A DNA stretch of 64,000 nt, from positions 1 through 64,000 of the forward strand of contig NZ_QMFA01000001.1 of assembly GCF_003285005.1 (NCBI RefSeq), written 5' to 3'. This DNA comes from Paenibacillus sp. YN15 (GTDB taxonomy: Bacteria; Bacillota; Bacilli; Paenibacillales; NBRC-103111). Made by a program: the position numbers and the translations under genes. The notes below the pieces were generated by a model. It made no database searches, was not told the DNA's origin, and saw nothing but the letters and a program-made list of their open reading frames with translations. Numbering within the stretch: position 1 is the stretch's first letter; the number at the start of each line of letters is the position of its first letter. Shown one piece after another: positions 32,563-40,260 of this stretch.

Positions 32563-33410
32563 TACTTGGCGACTTCCTTTCTTTGCTGCTTCAGGGATGG
32601 GGCCAGCACCTCGTTCATGCTGCCTGTCCGGTATCCCGCCAGATCCAGCGTCACATAGGAGAAGCCGAGAGAGCTCAGCTTTTGATGGATGGCTTCCTTA
32701 TGCTCCAGTACCTTCATGATTTCGTCGGGCAGCACTTCGATGCGGGCAATTTTGTCGTGATGGCGGACTCTCACCTGATAGAAGCCCAGCTCCGCCAGGA
32801 AAGCCTCTGCCACATCCAACTGGTCGATTTTGTAGCGCTCGATTTTGGTTCCGTACGGAATGCGCGAGGACAGACAGGCGAAGGAGGGTTTGTTCCAAGT
32901 GGGCAGCCCCAGCTCCTTGGAAAGCTGGCGGATTTCCGCCTTGGTCATCCCGGCTTCCTGTAAAGGACTGCGGACGCCGCGTTCATTTTTGGCTTGCAGG
33001 CCGGGACGGTAGTCTCCCAGATCATCCATATTGGAGCCGTCCACAATCACCTCGTAGCCCTGGTCGCGCGCCAGCTGCTGCAAATGGGTAAACAGCCCTG
33101 TTTTGCAGTGGTAGCACCGGTCCGGATTGTTGGCGACAAATTTCTCGTTCTCGAATTCCTTAACCTCAGTTTTGATCAGACGGACGCCCATCTCCTCCGC
33201 CAGCGCCACGGCCGCATCGAATTCACGGCTGGGGAAGGTTTCGGATGCGGCGGTTACTGCCAGCACCTGGTCGCCGATTTCCTGCTGGGCTCTTTTCAGG
33301 AGAAATGTGCTGTCCACCCCGCCGGAAAAAGCCACCAGAATGCGGCCCATGCCGCGCAGGATATCGCCAAGCAGGGCGTTTTTTTCCTCTGTCGACAAAG
33401 CTTTCTCCAC
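32562..33410 (-). CDS. larE: LarE, pyridinium sulfurtransferase of the PP-loop family
   Basis: A 282-residue ATP-dependent enzyme that adds sulfur to P2CMN to make the dithiolated pincer. The PP-loop SGGVDS is at 29-34. Three cysteines are placed as in cluster-binding homologues: Cys99 and Cys102 in RCYHCKTG and Cys179 in FACLSSR. The L. plantarum enzyme uses a single sacrificial Cys, whereas three-Cys homologues use an iron-sulfur cluster, so this one may be catalytic rather than sacrificial. It heads the operon. No larA (lactate racemase) is seen in the window. Confidence 0.94.
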   Translation of the reverse strand: MEKALSTEEKNALLGDILRGMGRILVAFSGGVDSTFLLKRAQQEIGDQVLAVTAASETFPSREFDAAVALAEEMGVRLIKTEVKEFENEKFVANNPDRCYHCKTGLFTHLQQLARDQGYEVIVDGSNMDDLGDYRPGLQAKNERGVRSPLQEAGMTKAEIRQLSKELGLPTWNKPSFACLSSRIPYGTKIERYKIDQLDVAEAFLAELGFYQVRVRHHDKIARIEVLPDEIMKVLEHKEAIHQKLSSLGFSYVTLDLAGYRTGSMNEVLAPSLKQQRKEVAK

Positions 33411-33645
33411 TTTCGATTCCCTCCGTTCTTATAACGGCTCTTGTGATGGAGCCGGCTAATGTTTCAGATATGATCTGTATATGAATCGGGTTCAGATTTC
33501 TATTTTAGCATACAATCCCTGTCATGTCTGTTTTGGCGGGGAGCGGGACAAATCTGATGCAGGCGGAAAATTCCTTTTCGTGCTTTTCGTGTTATAATAA
33601 GAAAACATAGCGCAGCAGCAGGAGACGGTGAAGGAGGCAGCGGTC

Positions 33646-34611
33646 TTGTATCATATCGGGGGTAATACCTATTCATTGGTCTTGGACCATAAGAACGGAT
33701 GGAACTACGAGGTTTTTCGGGACAGGTACAGCGAGGTGCTGGACCGGTATGATTTTATAGTGGGGGACTGGGGCTACAATCAGCTGCGGCTGAGGGGCTT
33801 CTTCAAGGAACCTAACAATAAGGGGAGCAAGGATTCGTCCATTGCGCTGCTCCATGATTATTTGAACGAATACTGCAATTTCGGCTGCGCCTATTTTATC
33901 ATTGAAAAGCTCGCCTCCCGCAAAAACGCCGAGGGCCGCGAGGATGGCGACGATTCCGAGGGGAACGGGCTCTACGAGGCGGAGCGTTCCCGGGAGTATG
34001 AGCTTAAGCCGCGCCACCAGTACCAGCGCAAGCAGCAGGAGACGGCGGAGCCCCGCCAGCGGAATGGGCAGGAGAGGTTTACGGCAGCCGTACATACTCT
34101 GACAGACAACGGGCGCAAGCCCGCCCAGCAGGAGGGCGGGAAGCGGGATGGAGACCGTGAGCCCCGCGGCGGGCAAAAGGGGCAGGATAACCGGCGCGGC
34201 CAGGAAGGCTCCCGCAACGGGCGGGACCATGGCGGGGGCAAGCCCCGAGGCGAGGCCGATGGGGGACGCCAGCGCGAATTCGGCGGCGGCAAACCCCGCG
34301 AACGGGAGAACGGCGGCCGCGAGGGTGAGGCCGGCAGGAAGCGGGAGCAGGACGGCCGCCGCAGGGAGCAGCAGGATTCCCGCCACCGCGAGCAGCAGAA
34401 CCGCCCCAACCGCGACCAGCAGCCCGGCGAGCGCAAGCAGCAGGGGCAGCCTCAAGGGGAAAAGGGCAAACACCATCCTCCGCGGAACAACAACAAGTCC
34501 GGCGGCAACGGCGGGGAGCATCAGCGGAACCGGGACAAGGACCGGGAGAAGCGGAACGACCGTGAGCGCGAACGGGACCGGGAAAAAGGCCGGGCGGAGC
34601 CTCTGGTTTAA
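33646..34611 (+). CDS. yutD: YutD-like protein with long disordered Arg/Gly/Gln tail
   Basis: A 321-residue protein. The first 95 residues are a YutD (DUF1027) domain: NGWNYEVFRDRYSEVLDRYDFIVGDWGYNQLRLRGFF and an EYCNFGCAYFIIEK segment. B. subtilis YutD is about 100 residues, so the remaining 220 are an addition. They are low-complexity, dominated by R, G, E, Q, D and K, with GGxxRRGQ-like runs and no Cys or hydrophobic core, like RNA-binding disordered tails. TTG 33646 is used because AAGGAGG (33631-33637) precedes it by 8 bp. Function unknown. Confidence 0.85.
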   Translation: MYHIGGNTYSLVLDHKNGWNYEVFRDRYSEVLDRYDFIVGDWGYNQLRLRGFFKEPNNKGSKDSSIALLHDYLNEYCNFGCAYFIIEKLASRKNAEGREDGDDSEGNGLYEAERSREYELKPRHQYQRKQQETAEPRQRNGQERFTAAVHTLTDNGRKPAQQEGGKRDGDREPRGGQKGQDNRRGQEGSRNGRDHGGGKPRGEADGGRQREFGGGKPRERENGGREGEAGRKREQDGRRREQQDSRHREQQNRPNRDQQPGERKQQGQPQGEKGKHHPPRNNNKSGGNGGEHQRNRDKDREKRNDRERERDREKGRAEPLV

Positions 34612-34645
34612 CACGCCGGCTTCGGCTGCGGCGAAGAGCAAAAAC

Positions 34646-34691
34646 AAGCCCAAGACAGAAGGCGGAAGCCTTCGGCGTCTTGGGCTTTTTG
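34646..34691 (+). terminator. Terminator after the yutD-like gene
   Basis: AAGCCCAAGAC (34646-34656) pairs with GTCTTGGGCTT (34677-34687), with inner AAGGC/GCCTT, then T5. Confidence 0.85.
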
Positions 34692-34746
34692 GGTTGGTTG
34701 GGAAGAGGGGCGCTCAGGGAGAGGAGCCGCTACAGCCGTCCTCCGC

Positions 34747-34925
34747 GCGGACACAGAATCCGTTAAATGCCGCAAAAATGCTGTTTTCTCATGTACGCGG
34801 ACAGAGAATCCGTTATGGGGCGCCAAACAGCCGGATTGGGCGTCAGATGGAGCAAATAGCGCATCGTGTGTCCGTGAAATTCCCGGAAACGCCCAATTTT
34901 GAAAAATAGCGGATTCCCTGTCCGG
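34747..34925. repeat. Direct and inverted repeats with core GGACANAGAATCCGTTA
   Basis: The word CGGACASAGAATCCGTTA occurs as direct copies at 34748-34765 and 34798-34815. Inverted versions are at 34855-34874 (diverged) and 34906-34924 (ATAGCGGATTCCCTGTCCG). The order, two forward then two reversed, can fold into nested hairpins. No gene is seen between 34692 and 34971. The TAGCGGA core links it to the arrays at 10753 and 13792. Confidence 0.65.
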
Positions 34926-34971
34926 CTGGAAGAAGCAAGGAGCAACGGACCCGCTTCTATCGAGCAAGCGA

Positions 34972-35784
34972 TTACTTGAAATCCTGGCCAATGAAGGCCT
35001 CCCGCACCCGGCTCCAGAAGGGGAACGGGCGGAAGCGGGCGAAGCGGATGGATTCCCGGGACACCTGGCAGCGGATGGAGGTAATCTGGTTCTCCTGGAA
35101 CGACAGGTGATCCAGGGTAATAAGGAACCGCCCCTCGGATTTCGGATAGATGTCGCAGTGATGATGCTTGGGCAGGATCATGGAGGAGCCCAAGGTCCGG
35201 TACACCCGGTTGTTGATGGAGGAAATCTCGGCAATTTGCAAAGCCTCCAGGGAAGGATGGAGGATCGCGCCGCCAAGGCTCTTGTTGTAAGCGGTGCTGC
35301 CGCAGGGAGTGGAGATGCAGATGCCGTCCCCGCGGAAGGTTTCAAAGGGTTCATCGTTTATGTTCAGCTGGGCCACCAGCGTCGAGTCGATGCCTTTTAT
35401 GGTGAATTCGTTCAAGGCCATAAAGGAATGGGCGTCCCCTTCCGTTTTGACCACCTCCACTTCAATGAGCGGGTAGGTCACCAGCCGAAGCTTGCTATCC
35501 TGAGGGGGCGCATTCATCAGAGTGAGCAGCTGGTTGATTTCACCAGGCATCCAGTCGGCAAAAAAGCCCAAATGTCCCGTATGGATTCCCACAAAGGATG
35601 CGGTGGCCAAATTCTCGCGGAATTGGTGGAAGGCTTGCAGCATGGTGCCGTCGCCGCCGATGGAAACCACAAAATGGGGATCGCTGCGGCTTTCGGTCAT
35701 GCCATGGCTTGCCGCCAAACGGTGGAACTCCTTCACCAGCTTGCAGGACTCCTCATCGCCCCGGTTCACAACAAAGTAGTTCAA
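34972..35784 (-). CDS. nadK: NAD kinase
   Basis: A 270-residue cytoplasmic enzyme phosphorylating NAD to NADP. The kinase motif SIGGDGTMLQA holds the catalytic Asp, and ALNEFTI, CGSTAYNKSLGGAI and LHPSLEALQ are the family blocks. The start is TTG (35782-35784) with AGGAGG upstream. The length is normal for the Firmicute enzyme. Its leader contains three tandem hairpin repeats. Confidence 0.95.
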   Translation of the reverse strand: MNYFVVNRGDEESCKLVKEFHRLAASHGMTESRSDPHFVVSIGGDGTMLQAFHQFRENLATASFVGIHTGHLGFFADWMPGEINQLLTLMNAPPQDSKLRLVTYPLIEVEVVKTEGDAHSFMALNEFTIKGIDSTLVAQLNINDEPFETFRGDGICISTPCGSTAYNKSLGGAILHPSLEALQIAEISSINNRVYRTLGSSMILPKHHHCDIYPKSEGRFLITLDHLSFQENQITSIRCQVSRESIRFARFRPFPFWSRVREAFIGQDFK

Positions 35785-35797
35785 GACGGTTCCTCCT

Positions 35798-35919
35798 AAG
35801 GGCTTTGCCGCGAGGCAAAGCCGGCATCGTAAGCATAAGCTAAGGGCTTTCCGCCAGGAAAGCCGACATCGTAAGCATAAGCTGGGCTTTCCGCCAGGAA
35901 AGCCGGCATCGTAAGGGCT
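35798..35919. repeat. Three tandem 36-44 bp repeats upstream of nadK
   Basis: Units at 35798-35841, 35842-35883 and 35884-35919. Each has a GGCTTTCC-GCCA-GGAAAGCC hairpin (variant GGCTTTGCC/GGCAAAGCC in unit 1) and then GGCATCGTAAGCATAAGCT or a variant. They lie between nadK and the divergent glycoside hydrolase gene. From 35920 to 36110 I see no gene. Confidence 0.8.
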
Positions 35920-36128
35920 AAACTACCCTCATCATAAACGTTTTGCCTCCGTCAGGCAATCAGGCATTCAAGCAGGCGGCCTTCGCCAAACACCCCATGC
36001 TCGGGCTCCTCCTCTACCGCAATCAAGTTCCGTCCAATTCCTCCATAAGTTTCATCCCTGTCCTGCCGGAAGGGCCGATGTTATAGTAAAGCTGTTGTTA
36101 CACTAAACAAATGAAAGGAGAACGCGCA

Positions 36129-39100
36129 ATGCCAAAAAACTTCGGATTCAAACGGCTGGCAGGGTTTGTTCTTGCACTGGCGCTGGCTCTCGGCCCCTTC
36201 CAGGGTCTGCAGGCCGTCCCGGCGCAGGCGGAAGCAACCACCGTGATTGTGGACAATGGTGGCGCCGGATATTATGAGTCGGCATCGGGGGCATGGACCA
36301 ATTCCAATTTGAAGGGGTACTTGAATTCCGGCACCCGGTTCACCGATAATGCCTCCTCCCTCAACATCTATGTGCTGTACATTCCCGATTTGCCGCTAGG
36401 GGGAATCTATGATGTATCGATTTACAAAATTGCCGAGGCCTCGTCAGACCCCAATGCCCGGGTTGAGGTAGCCCATTCGGACGGAACAGAGGCTCTGTCC
36501 ATGGACCAGTCAACGGGAAACAGCGGCTGGCAGGAGCTGGGGAGCTATCATTTTTCATCCGGTTCCAATGGTTATGTCAAGCTAAGCCTGGGCACGTTGA
36601 ACAAGCGGCTGAGGGCCGATGCGGTTAAATTCACCCTGGTTGCCGCGGATGAAGAGCAGACAGTTTCCCTGTATCCTGCTGCCGATACGTATGTAAACGG
36701 CGGAGCCAAGGCCGCGGACAACTATGGAAGTGCAGCAGAGCTGCTGGTCAAGAAGGATGCGGATATTTACACCAGGCAAACCTATATCAAGTTTAATGAA
36801 AACGCATACAACGGTCCTGTAGGAAGCGCCGTGCTTTATGTGTACGGAGCCGTGACGGACCCGGCAGGAACCGAAACCGATGTGCAGGTTTTGAGTACGG
36901 ATGACACAAGCTGGGAAGAGCAGACGCTGACATGGAACTCGCCCCGTCCCCAACCCTTCGATTATATCGGCAAGCTGCACGTCCAATCGGCAAACCAGGA
37001 GTACAAATGGTACGGTATTGATGTCACCTCCTATGTCAGGGCCAAAATCCGGGCAAATGAGCCGTTTCAGTTCACCCTGCTGCAAGAGGATAAAGGCTTG
37101 CTGGTGCGCTTAAAAAGCAAGGAGAATCTGACCCATAAGCCGTATCTCAGCATTTCGCCCTCCTATCCTGCCCAACCGGCCGCCTTCTGGCCTTCGGACA
37201 GCATACTCGCGGCAGACAGCAGCGGCGATGAAACCTCGGCCGCTTTGGCCTGGACACCGGCATTGGAGGCGGAGCAGGCTATCGGCGGCTACCGGATTTA
37301 CAAAAACGGCATGCTGCTGGATACGGTAAGCGGCACTGTTCATCAATACAATGCCGCTGGACTATCCATGGACACCCTATACACCTTCAAGGTGGAAGCA
37401 GTCAATGCTGCCGGAGCGGAAAGCCGGGACGGACCCATGCAAACCGTCCGCACCGGGAAAATCGGCATCGGCCAGATCAAGCCGGGCAACGTGTTCCTGC
37501 AATCGGAGAATGTGCAATTCAAGATCGAAACCAACCGGGAGACCATTTCCTGGAGCGTGAAAAATATATGGGAGGAGACCGTTGCGGAAGGCGTCTATGC
37601 CAATCAGGGGACGGAGGTCCTCTTGGAATTGGACCCGGGTCAAACCGGCTACTTTCTGCTGGAAGCCGATCTTGACTCCCCCGGAAGAACCACAGCAGCC
37701 CTGCGCACCCCCTTCGCCGTGCTGCCGGATACGAATCCGGGCCAGAGCTTGGATGCCCGCTTCGGCATGAACACCCACTTTGCCAGCTCGGCCACCGGCT
37801 GGTCCCCGGATCTCAGCCCGTTGGCCAAGGCGGCAGGAGCCGGCTCCATCCGGGACGGCTATTATTGGGCGTCGGTGGAAACCCAGGCTGGGCAATATGA
37901 CTACAGCAAATATGCCCCTTATATGAGCCAAATCGGGGAAGACGGCATTCTGCCGCTGATTATGCTGGGACTGGAAAATCCCTTGTATGACGGAGGCAGC
38001 ACCCCGTATTCGGAAGCGGGCTTCCAGGCATATGCCGACTATGCCGTTGCCTCTCTGGCCCAATTCGGCAGCCAAATCAAGGCAGTGGAAATCTACAACG
38101 AATTTAATCTTCCGGGCTATGGCGACCGGGGCAACGGACCGGCGGACAGCAAGCCGGAGGTATATGCCGGGATGCTGCAGAAGAGCTATGAGGCCATCAA
38201 GGCGGTCCGTCCCGATGTGACGGTAGTTGGACTTGCGGCAGCGGGAGTGCCCCTGGATTGGATCGAGGAGGTTTTCCGGCTGGGCGGACTGCAATACATG
38301 GACGCCATCTCTATCCATCCGTATCAGTATCCCAGAGTACCCGAAGCGATGGTAACGGAGCTTACGGCCTTGAAAAATCTGATCAAACAATACAACGGCG
38401 GCCAACTGAAGCCGATCTGGAGCACGGAAATCGGCTGGCCCACCCACGAGGGCTCCACAAACGAGAAGACTCAGGCCGATTATCTGGTCAGAAGCTACAT
38501 CGTATCCTTTGCCAACGGCGTGGAGCGGGTGTATTGGTATGATTTCATGAACGACGGCACCGACAAGACCTATAATGAAAACAACTTTGGTGTCATCCGC
38601 AACCTGAAGGATTCCTTGGGCGCCTATACGCCGAAGCCGGCATACGCTGCGTTCGCCGCCATGACCGGACAACTGGCCGGCTGGGATTACGACCGCGCGG
38701 ATGGTTTTGCTCCGGATATATCCAGTTATGTTTTCCAAAAGGACGGTGTGGAGACAAGAGCGGTATGGGCGCAGCGGGAGATGACGGTTGCCCTTGAGGT
38801 GTACGCCCCTGTTGAAGTAACGGATCTGATGGGCAATACCCAAACCTATGTGCCGCAGCAAGGCAAGGTGTATCTGACGCTGGACGGGGAGCCCCGTTAT
38901 GTGAAAGGCTCCGTTCTTGGCATGCAGGAGGATGCTACCTATGCTTTGACAGGAGAGCGGGTTCTGGTCGGAGAGCCTGCCCAGTTGCTGCTGAAGGTGA
39001 GCAATGCCGGACAATCCGGCATCACAGCGGCAGCCGTGGTGGGAGGAACCGCCAATCCCTTCTATGCAGCTCCGGGGCAGGAGATGGAGCTGACGATTGC

Positions 39101-40118
39101 GGGGCCGTCCTTCCATAGCGAGGGCAAGCATAGAATATCGGGATATTTATTGGAGGAAGCAGGAGTGTACGGCAGGCTGGAGGTGCAATTGGACGTGGAC
39201 AGGTCCAGCCAAGTGCGGATGTGGCCGGTGACGGATGGAGCGGGGGAGCAGAAGGCGCTTCGGCTCCATTATGCCAATTATTCCAGCACGTTGACCATGG
39301 AGACAGGCGCAATCCAGTGGACCATGAACGGCAGCTCGGGTATTGCGCATCCCGGGATCATCCTGGCCCCCGGCGCCGAGGCAAATTATGATCTGGTACT
39401 GCCCGGCCAATGGGAGAACGGCATCTCCTATGACACCCGGGTGCAGGCGGAATTGGCGGGAACAGAGCCCTACATCTATGAGGGAATGCTGGATTTTAAC
39501 CCTATTCCTTTTGGCAGCATAACAATTGATGGAGTGACAGATCCGCGGGAAGAGCCGCCCACGGCGAATTTGTCCAAGGGGACCGTTCACATAAGCGGTT
39601 ATGGCGGGGAAAATGACCTGGGCGGTTATGCCGCACTCTCCTGGGATGAGAACTGTCTGTATCTGACCGCGGATATTGCGGACGATGTCTTCGAGCATTC
39701 CTTCTCCGGGGCGGAGATCTACAAGAACGACAGCCTTCAATTTGCCCTGGCGGCGGATCTGCCCGGCTTGAGCAAGGAGTGGTACGAATACGGCTTGTCC
39801 CTGACGCTGGCAGGCCCGCAGATTTACCGCTGGCTTGCGCCCGCGGGTTTGGCCGACGGAGACCTGACCGCCAGAGGAAATCTGGCGGTGCACCGGGATG
39901 AACTAGCCCAAAGGACGGTCTATGAGCTGGCTCTCCCGTGGTCGGAAATCCCCACCATTGACCGGACCGGAGAGGGAATGACCTTTTCCCTTCTGGTCAA
40001 TGATAATGACGGAGCCGGCCGCAAGGGCTTTATTGAATGGGGCTCGGGCATTGGCACCGAGAAAACCCAGGCCAAGTTCAAAACGGTGCAATGGCTCCCG
40101 CCGGGAGAAGCCGAATAA
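36129..40118 (+). CDS. Secreted multidomain glycoside hydrolase (clan GH-A fold)
   Basis: A 1329-residue exported protein. Signal peptide about 1-36. Residues 36-175 resemble a golvesin/carbohydrate-binding domain, 180-345 a DNRLRE/CBM96-like domain (YPAADTYVNGG, QTYIKF, TWNSPRPQP) and 355-445 a fibronectin type III module. The catalytic barrel (about 545-850) has acid/base Glu658 in EIYNEFN and nucleophile Glu767 in WSTEIGWPT, a GH-A pair with GH39- or GH5-like context. Beta domains follow, and the C terminus (about 1145-1325) is CBM9-like (DGVTDPREEPP, LYLTADIADDVFEH). No wall anchor, so it is released. Polysaccharide target unknown. ATG 36129 follows AAAGGAGAA. Confidence 0.82.
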   Translation: MPKNFGFKRLAGFVLALALALGPFQGLQAVPAQAEATTVIVDNGGAGYYESASGAWTNSNLKGYLNSGTRFTDNASSLNIYVLYIPDLPLGGIYDVSIYKIAEASSDPNARVEVAHSDGTEALSMDQSTGNSGWQELGSYHFSSGSNGYVKLSLGTLNKRLRADAVKFTLVAADEEQTVSLYPAADTYVNGGAKAADNYGSAAELLVKKDADIYTRQTYIKFNENAYNGPVGSAVLYVYGAVTDPAGTETDVQVLSTDDTSWEEQTLTWNSPRPQPFDYIGKLHVQSANQEYKWYGIDVTSYVRAKIRANEPFQFTLLQEDKGLLVRLKSKENLTHKPYLSISPSYPAQPAAFWPSDSILAADSSGDETSAALAWTPALEAEQAIGGYRIYKNGMLLDTVSGTVHQYNAAGLSMDTLYTFKVEAVNAAGAESRDGPMQTVRTGKIGIGQIKPGNVFLQSENVQFKIETNRETISWSVKNIWEETVAEGVYANQGTEVLLELDPGQTGYFLLEADLDSPGRTTAALRTPFAVLPDTNPGQSLDARFGMNTHFASSATGWSPDLSPLAKAAGAGSIRDGYYWASVETQAGQYDYSKYAPYMSQIGEDGILPLIMLGLENPLYDGGSTPYSEAGFQAYADYAVASLAQFGSQIKAVEIYNEFNLPGYGDRGNGPADSKPEVYAGMLQKSYEAIKAVRPDVTVVGLAAAGVPLDWIEEVFRLGGLQYMDAISIHPYQYPRVPEAMVTELTALKNLIKQYNGGQLKPIWSTEIGWPTHEGSTNEKTQADYLVRSYIVSFANGVERVYWYDFMNDGTDKTYNENNFGVIRNLKDSLGAYTPKPAYAAFAAMTGQLAGWDYDRADGFAPDISSYVFQKDGVETRAVWAQREMTVALEVYAPVEVTDLMGNTQTYVPQQGKVYLTLDGEPRYVKGSVLGMQEDATYALTGERVLVGEPAQLLLKVSNAGQSGITAAAVVGGTANPFYAAPGQEMELTIAGPSFHSEGKHRISGYLLEEAGVYGRLEVQLDVDRSSQVRMWPVTDGAGEQKALRLHYANYSSTLTMETGAIQWTMNGSSGIAHPGIILAPGAEANYDLVLPGQWENGISYDTRVQAELAGTEPYIYEGMLDFNPIPFGSITIDGVTDPREEPPTANLSKGTVHISGYGGENDLGGYAALSWDENCLYLTADIADDVFEHSFSGAEIYKNDSLQFALAADLPGLSKEWYEYGLSLTLAGPQIYRWLAPAGLADGDLTARGNLAVHRDELAQRTVYELALPWSEIPTIDRTGEGMTFSLLVNDNDGAGRKGFIEWGSGIGTEKTQAKFKTVQWLPPGEAE

Positions 40119-40156
40119 GCCTCACCGGCTCATACAGTCCATTTCCAACAGGGCGG

Positions 40157-40201
40157 GGAAAGGGAGTGCTCCTAGGAGCGCTGTCTTTCCTCACCTTTTT
40201 T
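40157..40201 (+). terminator. Probable terminator after the glycoside hydrolase
   Basis: GGAAAG (40157-40162) pairs with CTTTCC (40185-40190) around an inner GCTCC/GGAGC hairpin, then T6 at 40196-40201. Confidence 0.55.
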
Positions 40202-40260
40202 CGCTGAGACGCTTCATTGCTATGCTATAATGAAAGAACCCTGAATATGGAGTGGTCGGA

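Noticed and set aside
33673-34653. Hydrophobic 326-residue minus-strand frame over the yutD tail
   Set aside because: The Arg/Gly/Glu-rich sense codons produce Leu/Pro/Ala codons on the other strand; there is no start signal and no family.
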